From the NCBI GenBank assembly GCA_964461115.1, contig CAYWSX010000003.1:186001-250000 (forward strand): a stretch of 64,000 nt of DNA, in the 5' to 3' direction. The translations under genes and the position numbers were made by a program. This DNA is from RGIG2134 sp964461115 (GTDB lineage Bacteria > Cyanobacteriota > Vampirovibrionia > Gastranaerophilales > Gastranaerophilaceae). The notes beneath the pieces are model-generated. The model did no database searches. It was not told the origin of the DNA and worked only from the letters and a program-made list of their open reading frames with translations. Of the stretch, positions 1-8,817 are shown one piece after another (position 1 is the first letter of the stretch; each line of letters opens with the position of its first letter).

Positions 1-482
1 CTTTGAACAGGATAGCCCATAATTTCAGCTATCCTCTGTGAACACAAGAGCCCGTCTCCGTCATAATTCACAACCTTGAATGGCGCGTGAATTGTCAAAA
101 TCAAGTCAGGCTTTATCTCACCTAAAATATCGCACATAAAGCGGGTTTCCCACTCAGAAGCAGGCGTTTCGCCGCCGAAAAATTCATCTTTATTTGTCAA
201 TTCCCAATTTTTTGTCGGAAAATTTCTGTTTAAATCCACTCCGTTCGAATTCACGCGCTTAACAGCAAACAATCCGTCAGGATTAAAGCAGGGCAATACG
301 TAAATGCTATTTTCAGCAGCATGGCATAATTTTAAATACTCATTTAAAATTTCTACTCCCTGCGGTTCATCGCCATGAAATCCGCCGATAAATAATATTT
401 TTTTTCCACTCACAACCCCGTTAAAATACAATTCTATCAATCGATTGGAGGGCAGAACAGCCTTATTTATTAAATTAAACAT
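1..482 (-). CDS. M14-family zinc carboxypeptidase (MpaA-like), partial
   Basis: The 3' part lies outside the window; 160 residues are visible from an ATG at 482. The M14 metallocarboxypeptidase signature is clear: zinc ligands His36 and Glu39 in FHGDEPQG, the substrate-binding run GVDLNRNFPT (Arg86), and a third zinc ligand His132 in LTIHAPF. The short N-terminus starting directly at the fold resembles MpaA-type murein tripeptide amidases and succinylglutamate desuccinylase-like members, so trimming of cell-wall peptides is a reasonable guess. The catalytic Glu lies beyond the edge. No signal peptide is visible, so a cytoplasmic location is likely. It is divergent from pyrF. Family assignment is firm; substrate is inference. 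Confidence 0.85.
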   Translation of the reverse strand, partial: MFNLINKAVLPSNRLIELYFNGVVSGKKILFIGGFHGDEPQGVEILNEYLKLCHAAENSIYVLPCFNPDGLFAVKRVNSNGVDLNRNFPTKNWELTNKDEFFGGETPASEWETRFMCDILGEIKPDLILTIHAPFKVVNYDGDGLLCSQRIAEIMGYPVQ

Positions 483-549
483 ACATCGGTTATACAAAAA
501 AACGCGGGTTATGTCAACGAAACTAAACCCTGTACAGCAAAAATAACTA

Positions 550-578
550 TTGATATCTGTTTTGAAAAGTGCTAAAAT
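550..578 (+). promoter_or_regulatory. sigma70-type promoter of pyrF-ald
   Basis: TTGATA (550-555), a 17-nt spacer and TAAAAT (573-578) lie 45 nt upstream of the pyrF start. Spacing and both hexamers fit the housekeeping consensus. Confidence 0.6.
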
Positions 579-623
579 GTAATCCAACGTAATTTATTGC
601 CGTTATATGGGAGAGTAGAGTAA

Positions 624-1412
624 ATGGACAATGGTAACAACGGAAGCATTGGCAAGCCGGCATGCGCAAAAGACCGCATTATTCTTGCACTTGATGTAAA
701 CACTATCGAAGAAGCGGAACAACTTGTTGTAGAACTTAAAGACTACGTAGGCTTTTTTAAAGTCGGGCTTCAGTTAATGTCTTCAGCGGGTGCATACAAT
801 GTCCTGGAAATGATAAAAAAGCACGGATGTAAAGCTTTTGTCGATGCAAAACTCATTGATATCCCGAATACTGTTGCAAAAACCTGCGTTAACATGATGA
901 AAAACGGCGCAGATTTTTTTGATATCCATCTCATCGGCGGTTCAAAAATGATTAACACAACCGTAAAACTTCTGAAAGAAACAGCAAAAAAAATGGAAAT
1001 CGAACGTCCGACAGTCGTAGGTGTTACGCTTCTTTCAAGTTTCGGACAAAAAACTCTTACGGAAGAGCTTTGCGTAAACACAAATCTTGTTGATTATGTT
1101 ACCCAACTTACAAAGCTAGCCCTTGATTGCGGATTAGACGGAGTTTTAGCTTCCGCCAGTGAAGCTAAAGTAATGAGACAAAAATTCGGTAATGATTTTA
1201 TTATAATTTGTCAGGCCGTTCGCCCGACCTGGTCTGTTGTTAACGACCAAATTCGAGTTGTAACGCCGACTGACGCAATCACATCAGGCGTAGATTATAT
1301 GATTATAGGCCGTCCTATTACAGGTGCGAAAAACCCGAAAGACGCAGCAATGCTGATTATTGATGAAATCGAAGAGGCGCTGTCCTGCACAAATTCCAAG
1401 TTTACTTTTTAG
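624..1412 (+). CDS. pyrF: Orotidine 5'-phosphate decarboxylase
   Basis: Decarboxylates OMP to UMP, the last step of pyrimidine synthesis, in the cytoplasm. The 262-residue TIM barrel has the family's usual length plus about 15 extra N-terminal residues. The catalytic D-x-K-x-x-D array is at residues 74-79 (DAKLID) followed by IPNT, with the earlier barrel lysine in FFKVGLQ. The ATG at 624 is preceded by GGGAGAG at a usable distance. The ald gene follows 9 nt downstream, so the two are probably cotranscribed. Bacterial type I PyrF; function is secure. Confidence 0.95.
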   Translation: MDNGNNGSIGKPACAKDRIILALDVNTIEEAEQLVVELKDYVGFFKVGLQLMSSAGAYNVLEMIKKHGCKAFVDAKLIDIPNTVAKTCVNMMKNGADFFDIHLIGGSKMINTTVKLLKETAKKMEIERPTVVGVTLLSSFGQKTLTEELCVNTNLVDYVTQLTKLALDCGLDGVLASASEAKVMRQKFGNDFIIICQAVRPTWSVVNDQIRVVTPTDAITSGVDYMIIGRPITGAKNPKDAAMLIIDEIEEALSCTNSKFTF

Positions 1413-1421
1413 GAGAAATTT

Positions 1422-2543
1422 ATGAAAATAGGTGTTGTAAAAGAGATTAAGAATAATGAAAACCGTGTTTCGGTTGTGCCTTCAGGCGTAAAAGAACTCG
1501 TATTGAAAGGGCATACCGTATACGTGGAAAAAGATGCAGGCATAGGCAGCGGTTTCCCTACCGAAGAGTACAAAGCAGCAGGTGCACAAATTTTAGAAAA
1601 AGCCGCTGACGTTTATAAGTCTTCAGAGTTAATTGTAAAGGTTAAAGAACCGCAGCCAAGCGAATACGAGCTTTTCCAAAAAGGGCAAATGCTCTTTACA
1701 TACCTTCATTTGGCTGTAGAACCTGAACTTTCAGAGGTATTAACCAAAAAGAAAATCAGCTCTATTGCATATGAGTCCGTGGAACTCGACAATCATGAAT
1801 TACCGCTTTTAAGCCCTATGAGTGAAATTGCAGGAAAAATGTCAGTGCAAATCGGTACGCACTTCCTTGAAAGTAACCATGGCGGATCCGGAGTGTTATT
1901 AGGAGGTGTTCCGGGTGTCAGAGCCGGCAATGTTGTTATCATTGGCGCAGGCGTAGTCGGGCAAAGTGCGTTAAAAATTGCTGTCGGAATGGGTGCCGAT
2001 GTGTCGGTTCTTGATATTGATATCAGCAGATTGCGCCACATAGACGACATTTACGGCAATCGAGTACAAACACTTGCCGCAACTAAACAAAATATTGAAA
2101 ATGAGTGCAAAAAGGCAGATTTGCTTATCGGTGCCGTCTTAATCCCGAACAGAAAAGCCCCTCGCCTCGTAACGGAAGAAATTGTCAAAAAAATGAAAAA
2201 AGGTTCTGTAATTGTAGACGTGGCAATTGACCAAGGCGGAATAGTCGAAACTGTCGACAGAATTACGACTCACACAAACCCTGTATACGAAAAACACGGC
2301 GTACTTCACTACTCAGTCGCAAATATCCCGGGAGCAGTTGCACATACTTCAACTTTGGCACTTACAAACTCAACCTTGCCATATCTGTTAAAAATTGCGA
2401 ACGAAGGCTTTATCGGGGCAATAAAACACGATCAAGCTCTTGAGCGCGGTGTAAACACATTCAAAGGCGAGCTTGTAAAAGAAGGGGTTGCAGAAAGTTT
2501 GAAACGACCTTACTCTGAATTATCAATGCTTGTCGGATTTTAA
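1422..2543 (+). CDS. ald: Alanine dehydrogenase
   Basis: NAD-dependent interconversion of L-alanine with pyruvate and ammonia. At 373 residues it is standard length. Lys75 (VKEPQP) and His96 (YLHLAVEP) match the substrate-binding lysine and catalytic histidine of characterised Ald enzymes, and the Rossmann loop GAGVVG is at 175-180. The SD GGAGAAATTT precedes the ATG. It is probably cotranscribed with pyrF. The stop codon overlaps the convergent hpt stop by 4 bp, with no terminator hairpin between them. In a fermenter this could assimilate ammonia or make alanine as a redox sink. Confidence 0.95.
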   Translation: MKIGVVKEIKNNENRVSVVPSGVKELVLKGHTVYVEKDAGIGSGFPTEEYKAAGAQILEKAADVYKSSELIVKVKEPQPSEYELFQKGQMLFTYLHLAVEPELSEVLTKKKISSIAYESVELDNHELPLLSPMSEIAGKMSVQIGTHFLESNHGGSGVLLGGVPGVRAGNVVIIGAGVVGQSALKIAVGMGADVSVLDIDISRLRHIDDIYGNRVQTLAATKQNIENECKKADLLIGAVLIPNRKAPRLVTEEIVKKMKKGSVIVDVAIDQGGIVETVDRITTHTNPVYEKHGVLHYSVANIPGAVAHTSTLALTNSTLPYLLKIANEGFIGAIKHDQALERGVNTFKGELVKEGVAESLKRPYSELSMLVGF

Positions 2544-3085
2544 CCGAAATACCCGACATAAGGAAGGTTACGGTAAAACCCTTTGTAATCAAGACCGTAT
2601 CCGACTAAAAACTTGTCTTCAACTATATAAGAATGGAAATCAGGGTGAAAATCAACTTTTCGCGCACATTCTTTGTTCAAAAATGCTGCAAATTTAAGCA
2701 TATTAGGACGCTGCTCCGCACGCAGAAGATTTGTCAAAAATTGAGCAGTATAGCCGGTGTCACAGATATCTTCGACGATTAAAATATTTTTATCTTCGAG
2801 GATTGGAAGGTTCATATCAATTGATTTCACACGACCCGAGGATTTGTCATCATCACCGTAGCTGGAAATGCGGATAAACTCCATTTGAGTAGGCATTTTG
2901 AGCTTTTTGGCAAGATCCGTAAAAAACATAACAGAACCTTTTAGAACGCAAATAATATAAAGCGGCTCATCAAGCGGGAATGCCGAATTTATCTCTTCTG
3001 CAACCTTCGAAACACCGTGTTCGATCTGTTTTTCGTCAATCAATACCGTCAAATCTTTAACTTCTTTATCAATAATCATTTTCAC
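2540..3085 (-). CDS. hpt: Hypoxanthine phosphoribosyltransferase
   Basis: Purine salvage: hypoxanthine or guanine plus PRPP gives IMP or GMP. The 181-residue protein has the PRPP-binding signature VEDICDTGYT (about 104-113), the VLKGS loop near 47 and the flexible RISSYGDD segment, all typical of bacterial Hpt. It is last in an ldpA-tilS-hpt operon; its ATG overlaps the tilS stop by 4 nt, implying translational coupling. A tilS-hpt pairing is a common bacterial arrangement. Confidence 0.95.
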   Translation of the reverse strand: MKMIIDKEVKDLTVLIDEKQIEHGVSKVAEEINSAFPLDEPLYIICVLKGSVMFFTDLAKKLKMPTQMEFIRISSYGDDDKSSGRVKSIDMNLPILEDKNILIVEDICDTGYTAQFLTNLLRAEQRPNMLKFAAFLNKECARKVDFHPDFHSYIVEDKFLVGYGLDYKGFYRNLPYVGYFG

Positions 3086-4455
3086 TCCTTGCTTGCGAGT
3101 TTTAAAAAATATACACTTTTGCTTTCGGCTGAAACCCGCAGTTTTTCACTTATTCCGACTCCGACTGCCCATAAAACTTCGGACTTATGACCGTCTTCAT
3201 TTTTAGAACATAATAGCACAATTTTGTCTTTTTTATGTTTAGGAACGCCTTTATTTATAAAAAAATCCTTCAACTTGACGGTATTTTTCATACCAAACGG
3301 CTGAATTCTATCTCCCGAGCGTCTATATCTTAAAACCAGCCCGGCAGCATCGTCCAAGGCAACTAAAGCACTGTTTTCAGTGTCTCTTGGGAATTCATCG
3401 GGGATTATTTCTAATTTTTCTCGGGTAAAGATAAAATTATCAAATTCTACTTCTAGGGCTTTGCCTGAAAGCTCTTTTTCAATATCACAGAACGACTTAA
3501 TATCTTGTACCGTGTATATTTCTTTTGAGGAGCAAAAAAGCCATAAATTTTCAGTCAATGAAAGGGTCTTACCCGATTTTGAGCCGGCATTATCAACTAT
3601 AAAGTTAAAGAATTCTTCAATTTTTTTCCCGTCATAATCCAGCTTTAATTCCTTTATAAAATCATATATAAAACGCTTTTTGACAGAATCAGAAAGTTCA
3701 ACAAACTTTCCTGTCATGATTTTCCCGTTATCAAGAATTTTTTTTCTGATTTTTCCCATATACTCTTCAATAATTTCCTGCTCTGACTCGGCAACCAAAG
3801 AGAGTGAATTGAGTGCATCTTCAACTTTAGAATTTATTTTTACAAGCTTGGGCAAAACCTCATGCCGTATATAATTACGATTAAACTCAATATCAGCATT
3901 ACTTTCATCATTATTGGGGGCTAAGTTATAACTTCTGCAATAGTTTTCGATTTCTGAACGGGTAACGTCAAGCAATGGGCGAAAAACTTTAATTTTACCG
4001 CAATTACGAACTTCCTGCACCCCGCATAGCCCGTTTACACCTGTTCCTTTTGCAATTCGATACAACACAGTCTCCGCATTATCTGATTTTGTATGCGCTG
4101 TCAAAATTACATCCGTGCTGAAATAATCCGCAGCACGCTCAAAAAAAGCATAACGCTCTTCCCGCGCGGCAGTTTCTGTCTTTGGAACATCATTAGACAG
4201 TTTTTCAGTATAAAAATCAATCCCGTTTTTGAGGCAAAATTCACGACAATTTTGCTCATCATCGTCTGAGTGCGCACCTCTCCAATTGTGATTCAAGTGA
4301 GCAGCAGTAACTTTAAAACCGTGCACTTTTGAAAGATTTATTAGAACAGCCATAAGCGCCATAGAATCGAATCCGCCCGAAAAACCTACACAAATTGCTT
4401 TGTCAGAATTTAAGAGCTCATATCTTTCTAAAAAATTTGTAATATTTTTTTCCAT
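3082..4455 (-). CDS. tilS: tRNA(Ile)-lysidine synthetase
   Basis: Converts C34 of the CAU-anticodon tRNA-Ile to lysidine so that it reads AUA. The P-loop SGGFDS (residues 26-31) is the PP-loop ATP pyrophosphatase signature; HLNHNWRG and the LTAHTKSDNAETVLYRI segment are the usual TilS core motifs. At 457 residues it includes the C-terminal TilS domain (R-R-S-G-D-R near 380). It lies 8 nt downstream of ldpA and overlaps hpt by 4 nt, so the three genes form an operon. Confidence 0.95.
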   Translation of the reverse strand: MEKNITNFLERYELLNSDKAICVGFSGGFDSMALMAVLINLSKVHGFKVTAAHLNHNWRGAHSDDDEQNCREFCLKNGIDFYTEKLSNDVPKTETAAREERYAFFERAADYFSTDVILTAHTKSDNAETVLYRIAKGTGVNGLCGVQEVRNCGKIKVFRPLLDVTRSEIENYCRSYNLAPNNDESNADIEFNRNYIRHEVLPKLVKINSKVEDALNSLSLVAESEQEIIEEYMGKIRKKILDNGKIMTGKFVELSDSVKKRFIYDFIKELKLDYDGKKIEEFFNFIVDNAGSKSGKTLSLTENLWLFCSSKEIYTVQDIKSFCDIEKELSGKALEVEFDNFIFTREKLEIIPDEFPRDTENSALVALDDAAGLVLRYRRSGDRIQPFGMKNTVKLKDFFINKGVPKHKKDKIVLLCSKNEDGHKSEVLWAVGVGISEKLRVSAESKSVYFLKLASKE

Positions 4456-4463
4456 GACACCGT

Positions 4464-5387
4464 TTAAGCTTTTTTAACCGAATTTACTATCTTACTTGCT
4501 GTTTCAACAGCAAATTTATAATCTCCGCAGGCGATTGCATCTTTAACAGCAGAGCGTGCATATGAACCAATCGTGACACCTTCATAACGGACTTCAAAGC
4601 TATCGGCATAATCCGCCGTAAAGGAATTAGTTCCGCCTGATATAAACACCCACACATCCAAATCCCGATACAATTGCGCGTGCGCGATTGCCTGAAGTGT
4701 GCAGGGAAGGCTGTCAGCACCGCTCATAGGGACACCATCAGCTTGAATGATGGTTTTATCCTTATTCATCTTTATCAGCTTTTGAACGAGCTTCAAGAGC
4801 TTACCCGAGCCGTATTTGCTTCTGTCAATGCAAATAGATTTTTGGCAGTCGAAATTTGAAAGAATTTTTCTCCAAGAGTTAATAATTTCTTTTTTATTCA
4901 GAGACGAAATATGAAGTTCAACAATATCAAGCTTTTCACCCTTAAAATCAGCCGCAACACTTTCAATATCCACTTCGGAGTCGTAGAAATCAATGCATGA
5001 TTTTTCACAACGACGACAGCCAATGCATTTTGACTCATCAACTCTCGGATACCCGTTTTCACCCATTACAATTGCGCGCTGAGGGCATTTTGAAACACAT
5101 TTGTAGCAGCGTTTGCACTTTGCTTCGTTTATGCAAGCTTTTTTTATGTGTGTATCACCTTTTACACCAAAACTTATGCAATATTTAAAATCATAGGGGT
5201 TAAAGCCTGCTTTTTTCACGCCGACTTGCGCAGCTTTTAGAGATTTTATATTTGGGCTTAAATCAAAAATATCAGCGCCTGCTTGTGCATAAACCATACA
5301 CAATTGCTCAATTTCACTGAAAGAACAATTGCCCAAACCTAAAACCAGTTTAAAATATTTTTTATCAGAGAAATCAATTGCGCTCAT
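4464..5387 (-). CDS. ldpA: LdpA-like iron-sulfur protein
   Basis: Two ferredoxin-type [4Fe-4S] motifs lie mid-protein: Cys91/94/97/101 and Cys121/124/127/131. The flanking domains match what I recall of cyanobacterial LdpA: an N-terminal segment beginning with a VLGLGNCSF-like strand, and a C-terminal domain with QADGVPMSGAD, ISGGTNSFTADYA and GVTIGSYAR. In Synechococcus LdpA senses redox state and tunes the circadian period. No kai genes are visible here, so the role is probably general redox sensing (inference). It is first in an operon with tilS and hpt, with an SD (AAAGGAGC) close to the ATG. A generic 4Fe-4S protein is the alternative, but the C-terminal motifs favour LdpA. Confidence 0.75.
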   Translation of the reverse strand: MSAIDFSDKKYFKLVLGLGNCSFSEIEQLCMVYAQAGADIFDLSPNIKSLKAAQVGVKKAGFNPYDFKYCISFGVKGDTHIKKACINEAKCKRCYKCVSKCPQRAIVMGENGYPRVDESKCIGCRRCEKSCIDFYDSEVDIESVAADFKGEKLDIVELHISSLNKKEIINSWRKILSNFDCQKSICIDRSKYGSGKLLKLVQKLIKMNKDKTIIQADGVPMSGADSLPCTLQAIAHAQLYRDLDVWVFISGGTNSFTADYADSFEVRYEGVTIGSYARSAVKDAIACGDYKFAVETASKIVNSVKKA

Positions 5388-5415
5388 ATTTGCTCCTTTG
5401 TAGAAAATTATACAC

Positions 5416-5453
5416 TAAAATGCTCCAGGGTTTAACAACCGAGGAGCATTTTA
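5416..5453 (-). terminator. Intrinsic terminator after the Flp pilin gene
   Basis: An 11-bp perfect stem (TAAAATGCTCC / GGAGCATTTTA) with a 16-nt loop lies between the flp stop and the ldpA start; the flp-side transcript ends in AU-rich sequence. Confidence 0.65.
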
Positions 5454-5471
5454 AAATATATATTAAAGAAT

Positions 5472-5714
5472 TTACTTGTTTGAAGGAGGTGTACAAATCC
5501 CGGTAGACTCATTCCAAGTTCCGCCAACAGATTGTGTACAGTATGTTTCCGCTGCATTTTGAGATGTCTTGTCGATATTGTCACCCGCAGTTGTTGCTGC
5601 GTCATTAACTTTTTTACCTAATATTTGCAATGCCGCAATAGCAACTACTGCAACCAATGCCAAAATCAAGCCATATTCAATCAAACTCTGTGCTTTTTTC
5701 TTTATTAACTTCAT
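5472..5714 (-). CDS. Flp/Fap-type pilin
   Basis: An 80-residue protein with a basic N-terminus, then A-Q-S-L-I-E-Y-G and a hydrophobic stretch (about residues 10-30), the signature of Flp (class IVb) pilin subunits cleaved just before the x4-E-Y motif. The cleavage-site glycine is replaced by Ala, as in some Flp pilins. The C-terminal tail has two Cys (CTQSVGGTWNESTGIC) that could form a disulfide loop. No tad/rcp assembly genes are nearby, so it is an orphan pilin locus with its own promoter and terminator. Confidence 0.8.
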   Translation of the reverse strand: MKLIKKKAQSLIEYGLILALVAVVAIAALQILGKKVNDAATTAGDNIDKTSQNAAETYCTQSVGGTWNESTGICTPPSNK

Positions 5715-5740
5715 AAATCAACCTCATGCTTTTACATGTT

Positions 5741-5768
5741 ATTATACATATATTTTCCAATAATGCAA
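5741..5768 (-). promoter_or_regulatory. sigma70-type promoter of the Flp pilin gene
   Basis: On the minus strand TTGCAT, a 16-nt spacer and a perfect TATAAT lie about 27 nt upstream of the pilin ATG; the SD GAGGT follows. Confidence 0.6.
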
Positions 5769-5774
5769 AGTTTA

Positions 5775-6989
5775 TTAAGCCTCGACTACATTCATGTTAT
5801 ACCCGATATTTGCATTTTTTAAACGTATAAGCGCCTCTTTAATTTTTTCATCCGGCTGAACCAATGAAAGTCGGACATAACCGTCTGAATAGGTTCCGAA
5901 AGCTATCCCCGGAGTCAAAACGACGTCAGTCTTATCTAATACCATTTTGCAGAACTCTTTTGATTTATAAGGCGAAGGGACTTTAAGCCACAAATACATA
6001 GTACCCGCAGTCTTTTTCAGGTTCCAGCCTAAATCATGAAGCATTTCAATCGCCATATCACGACGTCTTGCATAGTTTGCGATGATTTTCTCAACATTGG
6101 TATAATCCATATTCAACGCCTTTATTGCCGCGTCCTGAACGATTGTAGCAGTGCCGTAATCCATATTTGTCTTCATTGCGTAAATTGTGTCGATAAAGTC
6201 TCTCTTACCTACGACAAAGCCGACACGCCAGCCTGCCATGTTAAAAGTTTTTGAAAAACTGTGAAATTCAACAGCGACATCTTCTGCACCTTCAACCTCG
6301 AATATACTGTGAGGACGGTATCCGTCATAACAAACTTCACCGTAAGCCAAATCGGAAACAAGCAAAATACTGTATTTTCTGCAATACGCAACAATTTCTT
6401 TCAAAAACGAAAGCGGAGCAGTTGCAGCAGTAGGGTTGTTCGGATAATTTATAAAGAAAAGCTTTGCTCTTTGCGCTACATCCTCAGGGATAGAGTTTAG
6501 GTCAGGTAAAAAGTTATTTTCCTCAGTCAACGGTGTATGATAAACTTCACCGCTAGCTACCCAAGTACCGCGTGATAAAACAGGGTAATACGGGTCAGGA
6601 ACGATGTTTACGTCTCCGGGATTTGTAAAAGCAAGCGCGATGTTTGCGAGACCTTCTTTTGCGCCGTTCAATGTTTGTATACCAAACTCAGGGCAAACAT
6701 CTACATTATATCTGGATTTCATCCATTTAGAAATAGATTCTCTAAACTCAGGTTTACCTCTAAAGCTCGGATATCCGTGACTAGCAGGGTCTTGAATTGA
6801 TTTAACTGCCGCAGCTACGACGTCTTCGGGAGTGGGGCCATCGGGATTACCAATTCCAAGGTCGATAAGATCAGCGCCACGTTCTCTCGCCTCCGCTTTC
6901 CACTCATCCAGCTCTGCAAAGATATATTTCGGTAGATTCAAAATTTTATCAGACGGTTTAATATTTATTTTATTATCAGTATTTTTCAT
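5775..6989 (-). CDS. Class I/II aminotransferase (LL-diaminopimelate aminotransferase-like)
   Basis: A 404-residue fold-type I PLP enzyme. The Schiff-base lysine is Lys247 in HSFSKTFNMAGWRVGF; NYPNNPTA (181-188) and the substrate-specificity segment DLGIGNPDGPTP (43-54) are clear. It resembles the group commonly annotated as LL-diaminopimelate aminotransferase (DapL) or alanine/aspartate aminotransferase. DapL would make meso-DAP and lysine precursor by the one-step route used by Cyanobacteria, but motifs alone do not separate DapL from AlaC-like enzymes. It lies downstream of the glycosyltransferase on the same strand with a 24-nt gap. Confidence 0.8.
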   Translation of the reverse strand: MKNTDNKINIKPSDKILNLPKYIFAELDEWKAEARERGADLIDLGIGNPDGPTPEDVVAAAVKSIQDPASHGYPSFRGKPEFRESISKWMKSRYNVDVCPEFGIQTLNGAKEGLANIALAFTNPGDVNIVPDPYYPVLSRGTWVASGEVYHTPLTEENNFLPDLNSIPEDVAQRAKLFFINYPNNPTAATAPLSFLKEIVAYCRKYSILLVSDLAYGEVCYDGYRPHSIFEVEGAEDVAVEFHSFSKTFNMAGWRVGFVVGKRDFIDTIYAMKTNMDYGTATIVQDAAIKALNMDYTNVEKIIANYARRRDMAIEMLHDLGWNLKKTAGTMYLWLKVPSPYKSKEFCKMVLDKTDVVLTPGIAFGTYSDGYVRLSLVQPDEKIKEALIRLKNANIGYNMNVVEA

Positions 6990-7013
6990 AATAGTATTTT
7001 ATCCTTTTTTAAA

Positions 7014-8018
7014 TTAATTACACGTACTTTTAACAATTTGTAGCATTTTTAAAGCGCAGGCTCGCGCGCTGTGATTTTTGACAGCACAGGCTCGCGCATT
7101 TTTGGCGACCTCGTTATACGCATTTTTATCGGACAGATATTTATAAATATTTGCTTTTATTTCATCAAAATTTTGCCAGTACACAATTTCATTATTTTTA
7201 AAGAGACTGTCTCCCTCTTTGCGATAATCACAGAGCATTAACACGCCACATGCCATCGCCTGAAAAGTGCGATAGTTGAACGACCCTGCGCCCTGAGAGT
7301 GCACGTTAAAAACAATTTTCGCTTTATTCATCTCCAACGCCATATCAGGCTCATTGTCGATAAATCCTCGATAAGTCTTCTCAATTAGCTTTTTATCCGT
7401 ATCGCAAACCCTGGATAAGGCGTCCTCATAGTGGCGTTTAATCGCAAACCAGGCAAAATTCACATCCGGCATTTCCCGGAGCATTTCCACCCATAAATTC
7501 AGTCTAAAGTCCGTATCTAGTCTTCCGCAAAACATCACATCATACTCTTTTGGGATATTTTGAGGCGAATAAATATCTGTATCCACGAAATGCGGTAAGT
7601 AGTAAAGATTTTTTATTTCAGGATGCTTTGCGCAAAGCGCCTCGTCCCAATAAAAAGTCCAACTGTCAGGGCGTTCTAATGCTTTTTTGTACTCGACAAA
7701 TCCCTCACCCGCTGTCGGTTTGTCAATCTCATCTCCGAAATAATTCAAGCAAGGACACTCGAGATTATAATCAACTTTTAGCTTCAAAGGTGAAAAATCA
7801 TACCCTATAATATAATCAAACTCTTTATTTTTAATAAAATCATCAAAATTTAAATCTGACTCAGGAGTCAACGCACGGGTATGCGAAATTTCATCGTATT
7901 TTACAACATTGTGTCCAAGCGCCGTAAAACCCGATGCCATACTATCTACAATCAACCTTCCCGCTATACTGTGAGGCAGGATTGCAAGAATATTCAATTT
8001 TTTATCATTTGTATCCAA
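7014..8018 (-). CDS. Glycosyltransferase (CgeB/GT4-like)
   Basis: A 334-residue GT-B glycosyltransferase. The C-terminal half has the Glyco_trans_1_2-type segment FNYRTFQAMACGVLMLCD followed by an acidic stretch and YWQNFDEIK, where the nucleotide sugar binds. The start is a TTG at 8018, chosen because AAGGAAG sits at optimal distance and no in-frame ATG is near. Donor and acceptor are unknown; a surface-glycan or capsule role is likely. The C-terminus contains the repeated run A-R-A-C-A twice (NARACAVKN, SARACALKM). The rpsP terminator lies directly upstream, so this gene has a separate or read-through promoter. Confidence 0.75.
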   Translation of the reverse strand: MDTNDKKLNILAILPHSIAGRLIVDSMASGFTALGHNVVKYDEISHTRALTPESDLNFDDFIKNKEFDYIIGYDFSPLKLKVDYNLECPCLNYFGDEIDKPTAGEGFVEYKKALERPDSWTFYWDEALCAKHPEIKNLYYLPHFVDTDIYSPQNIPKEYDVMFCGRLDTDFRLNLWVEMLREMPDVNFAWFAIKRHYEDALSRVCDTDKKLIEKTYRGFIDNEPDMALEMNKAKIVFNVHSQGAGSFNYRTFQAMACGVLMLCDYRKEGDSLFKNNEIVYWQNFDEIKANIYKYLSDKNAYNEVAKNARACAVKNHSARACALKMLQIVKSTCN

Positions 8019-8029
8019 TATTCTTCCTT

Positions 8030-8059
8030 AAAAAAAAAACCGCTTCAAATGAAGCGGTT
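8030..8059 (-). terminator. Intrinsic terminator of rpsP
   Basis: A perfect 9-bp stem AACCGCTTC/GAAGCGGTT with a 4-nt loop, followed on the minus strand by T9. Confidence 0.9.
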
Positions 8060-8085
8060 AATAAGTGTTCTTTTCCCTCTAAAAA

Positions 8086-8472
8086 TTATTCAGCAGGAAC
8101 AGCTTCCGCTTCAGCGCTTTCTGCGGCGCTCGCGGCTGCGGCTTCTTCAGCTGCTTTAGCTGCTTCTTTTTCAGCTTCTAATTTAGCAATTGCTTTTTTA
8201 GAAAGCTTTTTCTCTGATTTTTCTTTATAAACAAGTTTGCCTTCAGCATCTGATTTTTCAATCAAATAAGCAACTGTTTCTGTAGGCTGAGCACCTTTTT
8301 TAATCCAATCCAAAGCTGAAGTTTTATCAAGTTTCAATTCTTTAGTTTTTGGATTATAGTGTCCCAATTCAACGATAGGAGCGCCTTCACGCTTTGATGT
8401 TGAGTTGATAACTACGATTCTGTAGAAAGGGTTTTTCTTACAGCCTAATTTTTTTAATCTAATTTTTACCAT
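8086..8472 (-). CDS. rpsP: 30S ribosomal protein S16
   Basis: The first ~80 residues are canonical bS16 (MVKIRLKKLGCKKNPFYRIV, then GHYNPK and the ALDWIKKGAQPT segment). The protein is 128 residues, longer than the usual 80-90, because of a Lys/Glu/Ala-rich tail ending in a low-complexity A/E/S run, probably helical or disordered. An SD (AAGGAG) precedes the ATG with a long ~11-nt spacer. Here it is followed by its own terminator rather than by rimM-trmD-rplS. Confidence 0.96.
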   Translation of the reverse strand: MVKIRLKKLGCKKNPFYRIVVINSTSKREGAPIVELGHYNPKTKELKLDKTSALDWIKKGAQPTETVAYLIEKSDAEGKLVYKEKSEKKLSKKAIAKLEAEKEAAKAAEEAAAASAAESAEAEAVPAE

Positions 8473-8561
8473 TGTTAGTAATTCTCCTTAAGGTTTTAAC
8501 TTTTAAAACCAGCCGCGCTCAACTTTGTCCGGAGGACGAACTCTATCAAGCTTTCTGTAAT

Positions 8562-8591
8562 TATATAATCACAAGCATAATTAATAATCAA
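8562..8591 (-). promoter_or_regulatory. Possible rpsP promoter
   Basis: Minus-strand TTGATT and TATATA(AT) are separated by 18 nt, about 90 nt upstream of rpsP. Moderate match to consensus only. Confidence 0.35.
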
Positions 8592-8783
8592 GCGCTTTTT
8601 CAACTCCTCAGAAATTAATGCAAAAAAACTTAAAAATACAGAACAAGAACTTTGTCAATCAAAAAATCATCAATTCTTTACCTAAATTCATTAAATTTGC
8701 TTCATTAAGTTTGTAAAAATGAATTTTGTCTTAGAAAGATGGGGGGCATGCTCAATTGTAAAACTTTTTTCATAAAAATTTGC

Positions 8784-8811
8784 TTGAAATGCCTGTATAA
8801 ATGAGTATGAT
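8784..8811 (+). promoter_or_regulatory. Promoter of a candidate non-coding RNA
   Basis: TTGAAA (8784-8789), a 16-nt spacer and TATGAT (8806-8811) precede about 300 nt without a convincing plus-strand ORF that end in a terminator. Confidence 0.55.
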
Positions 8812-8817
8812 TATATA

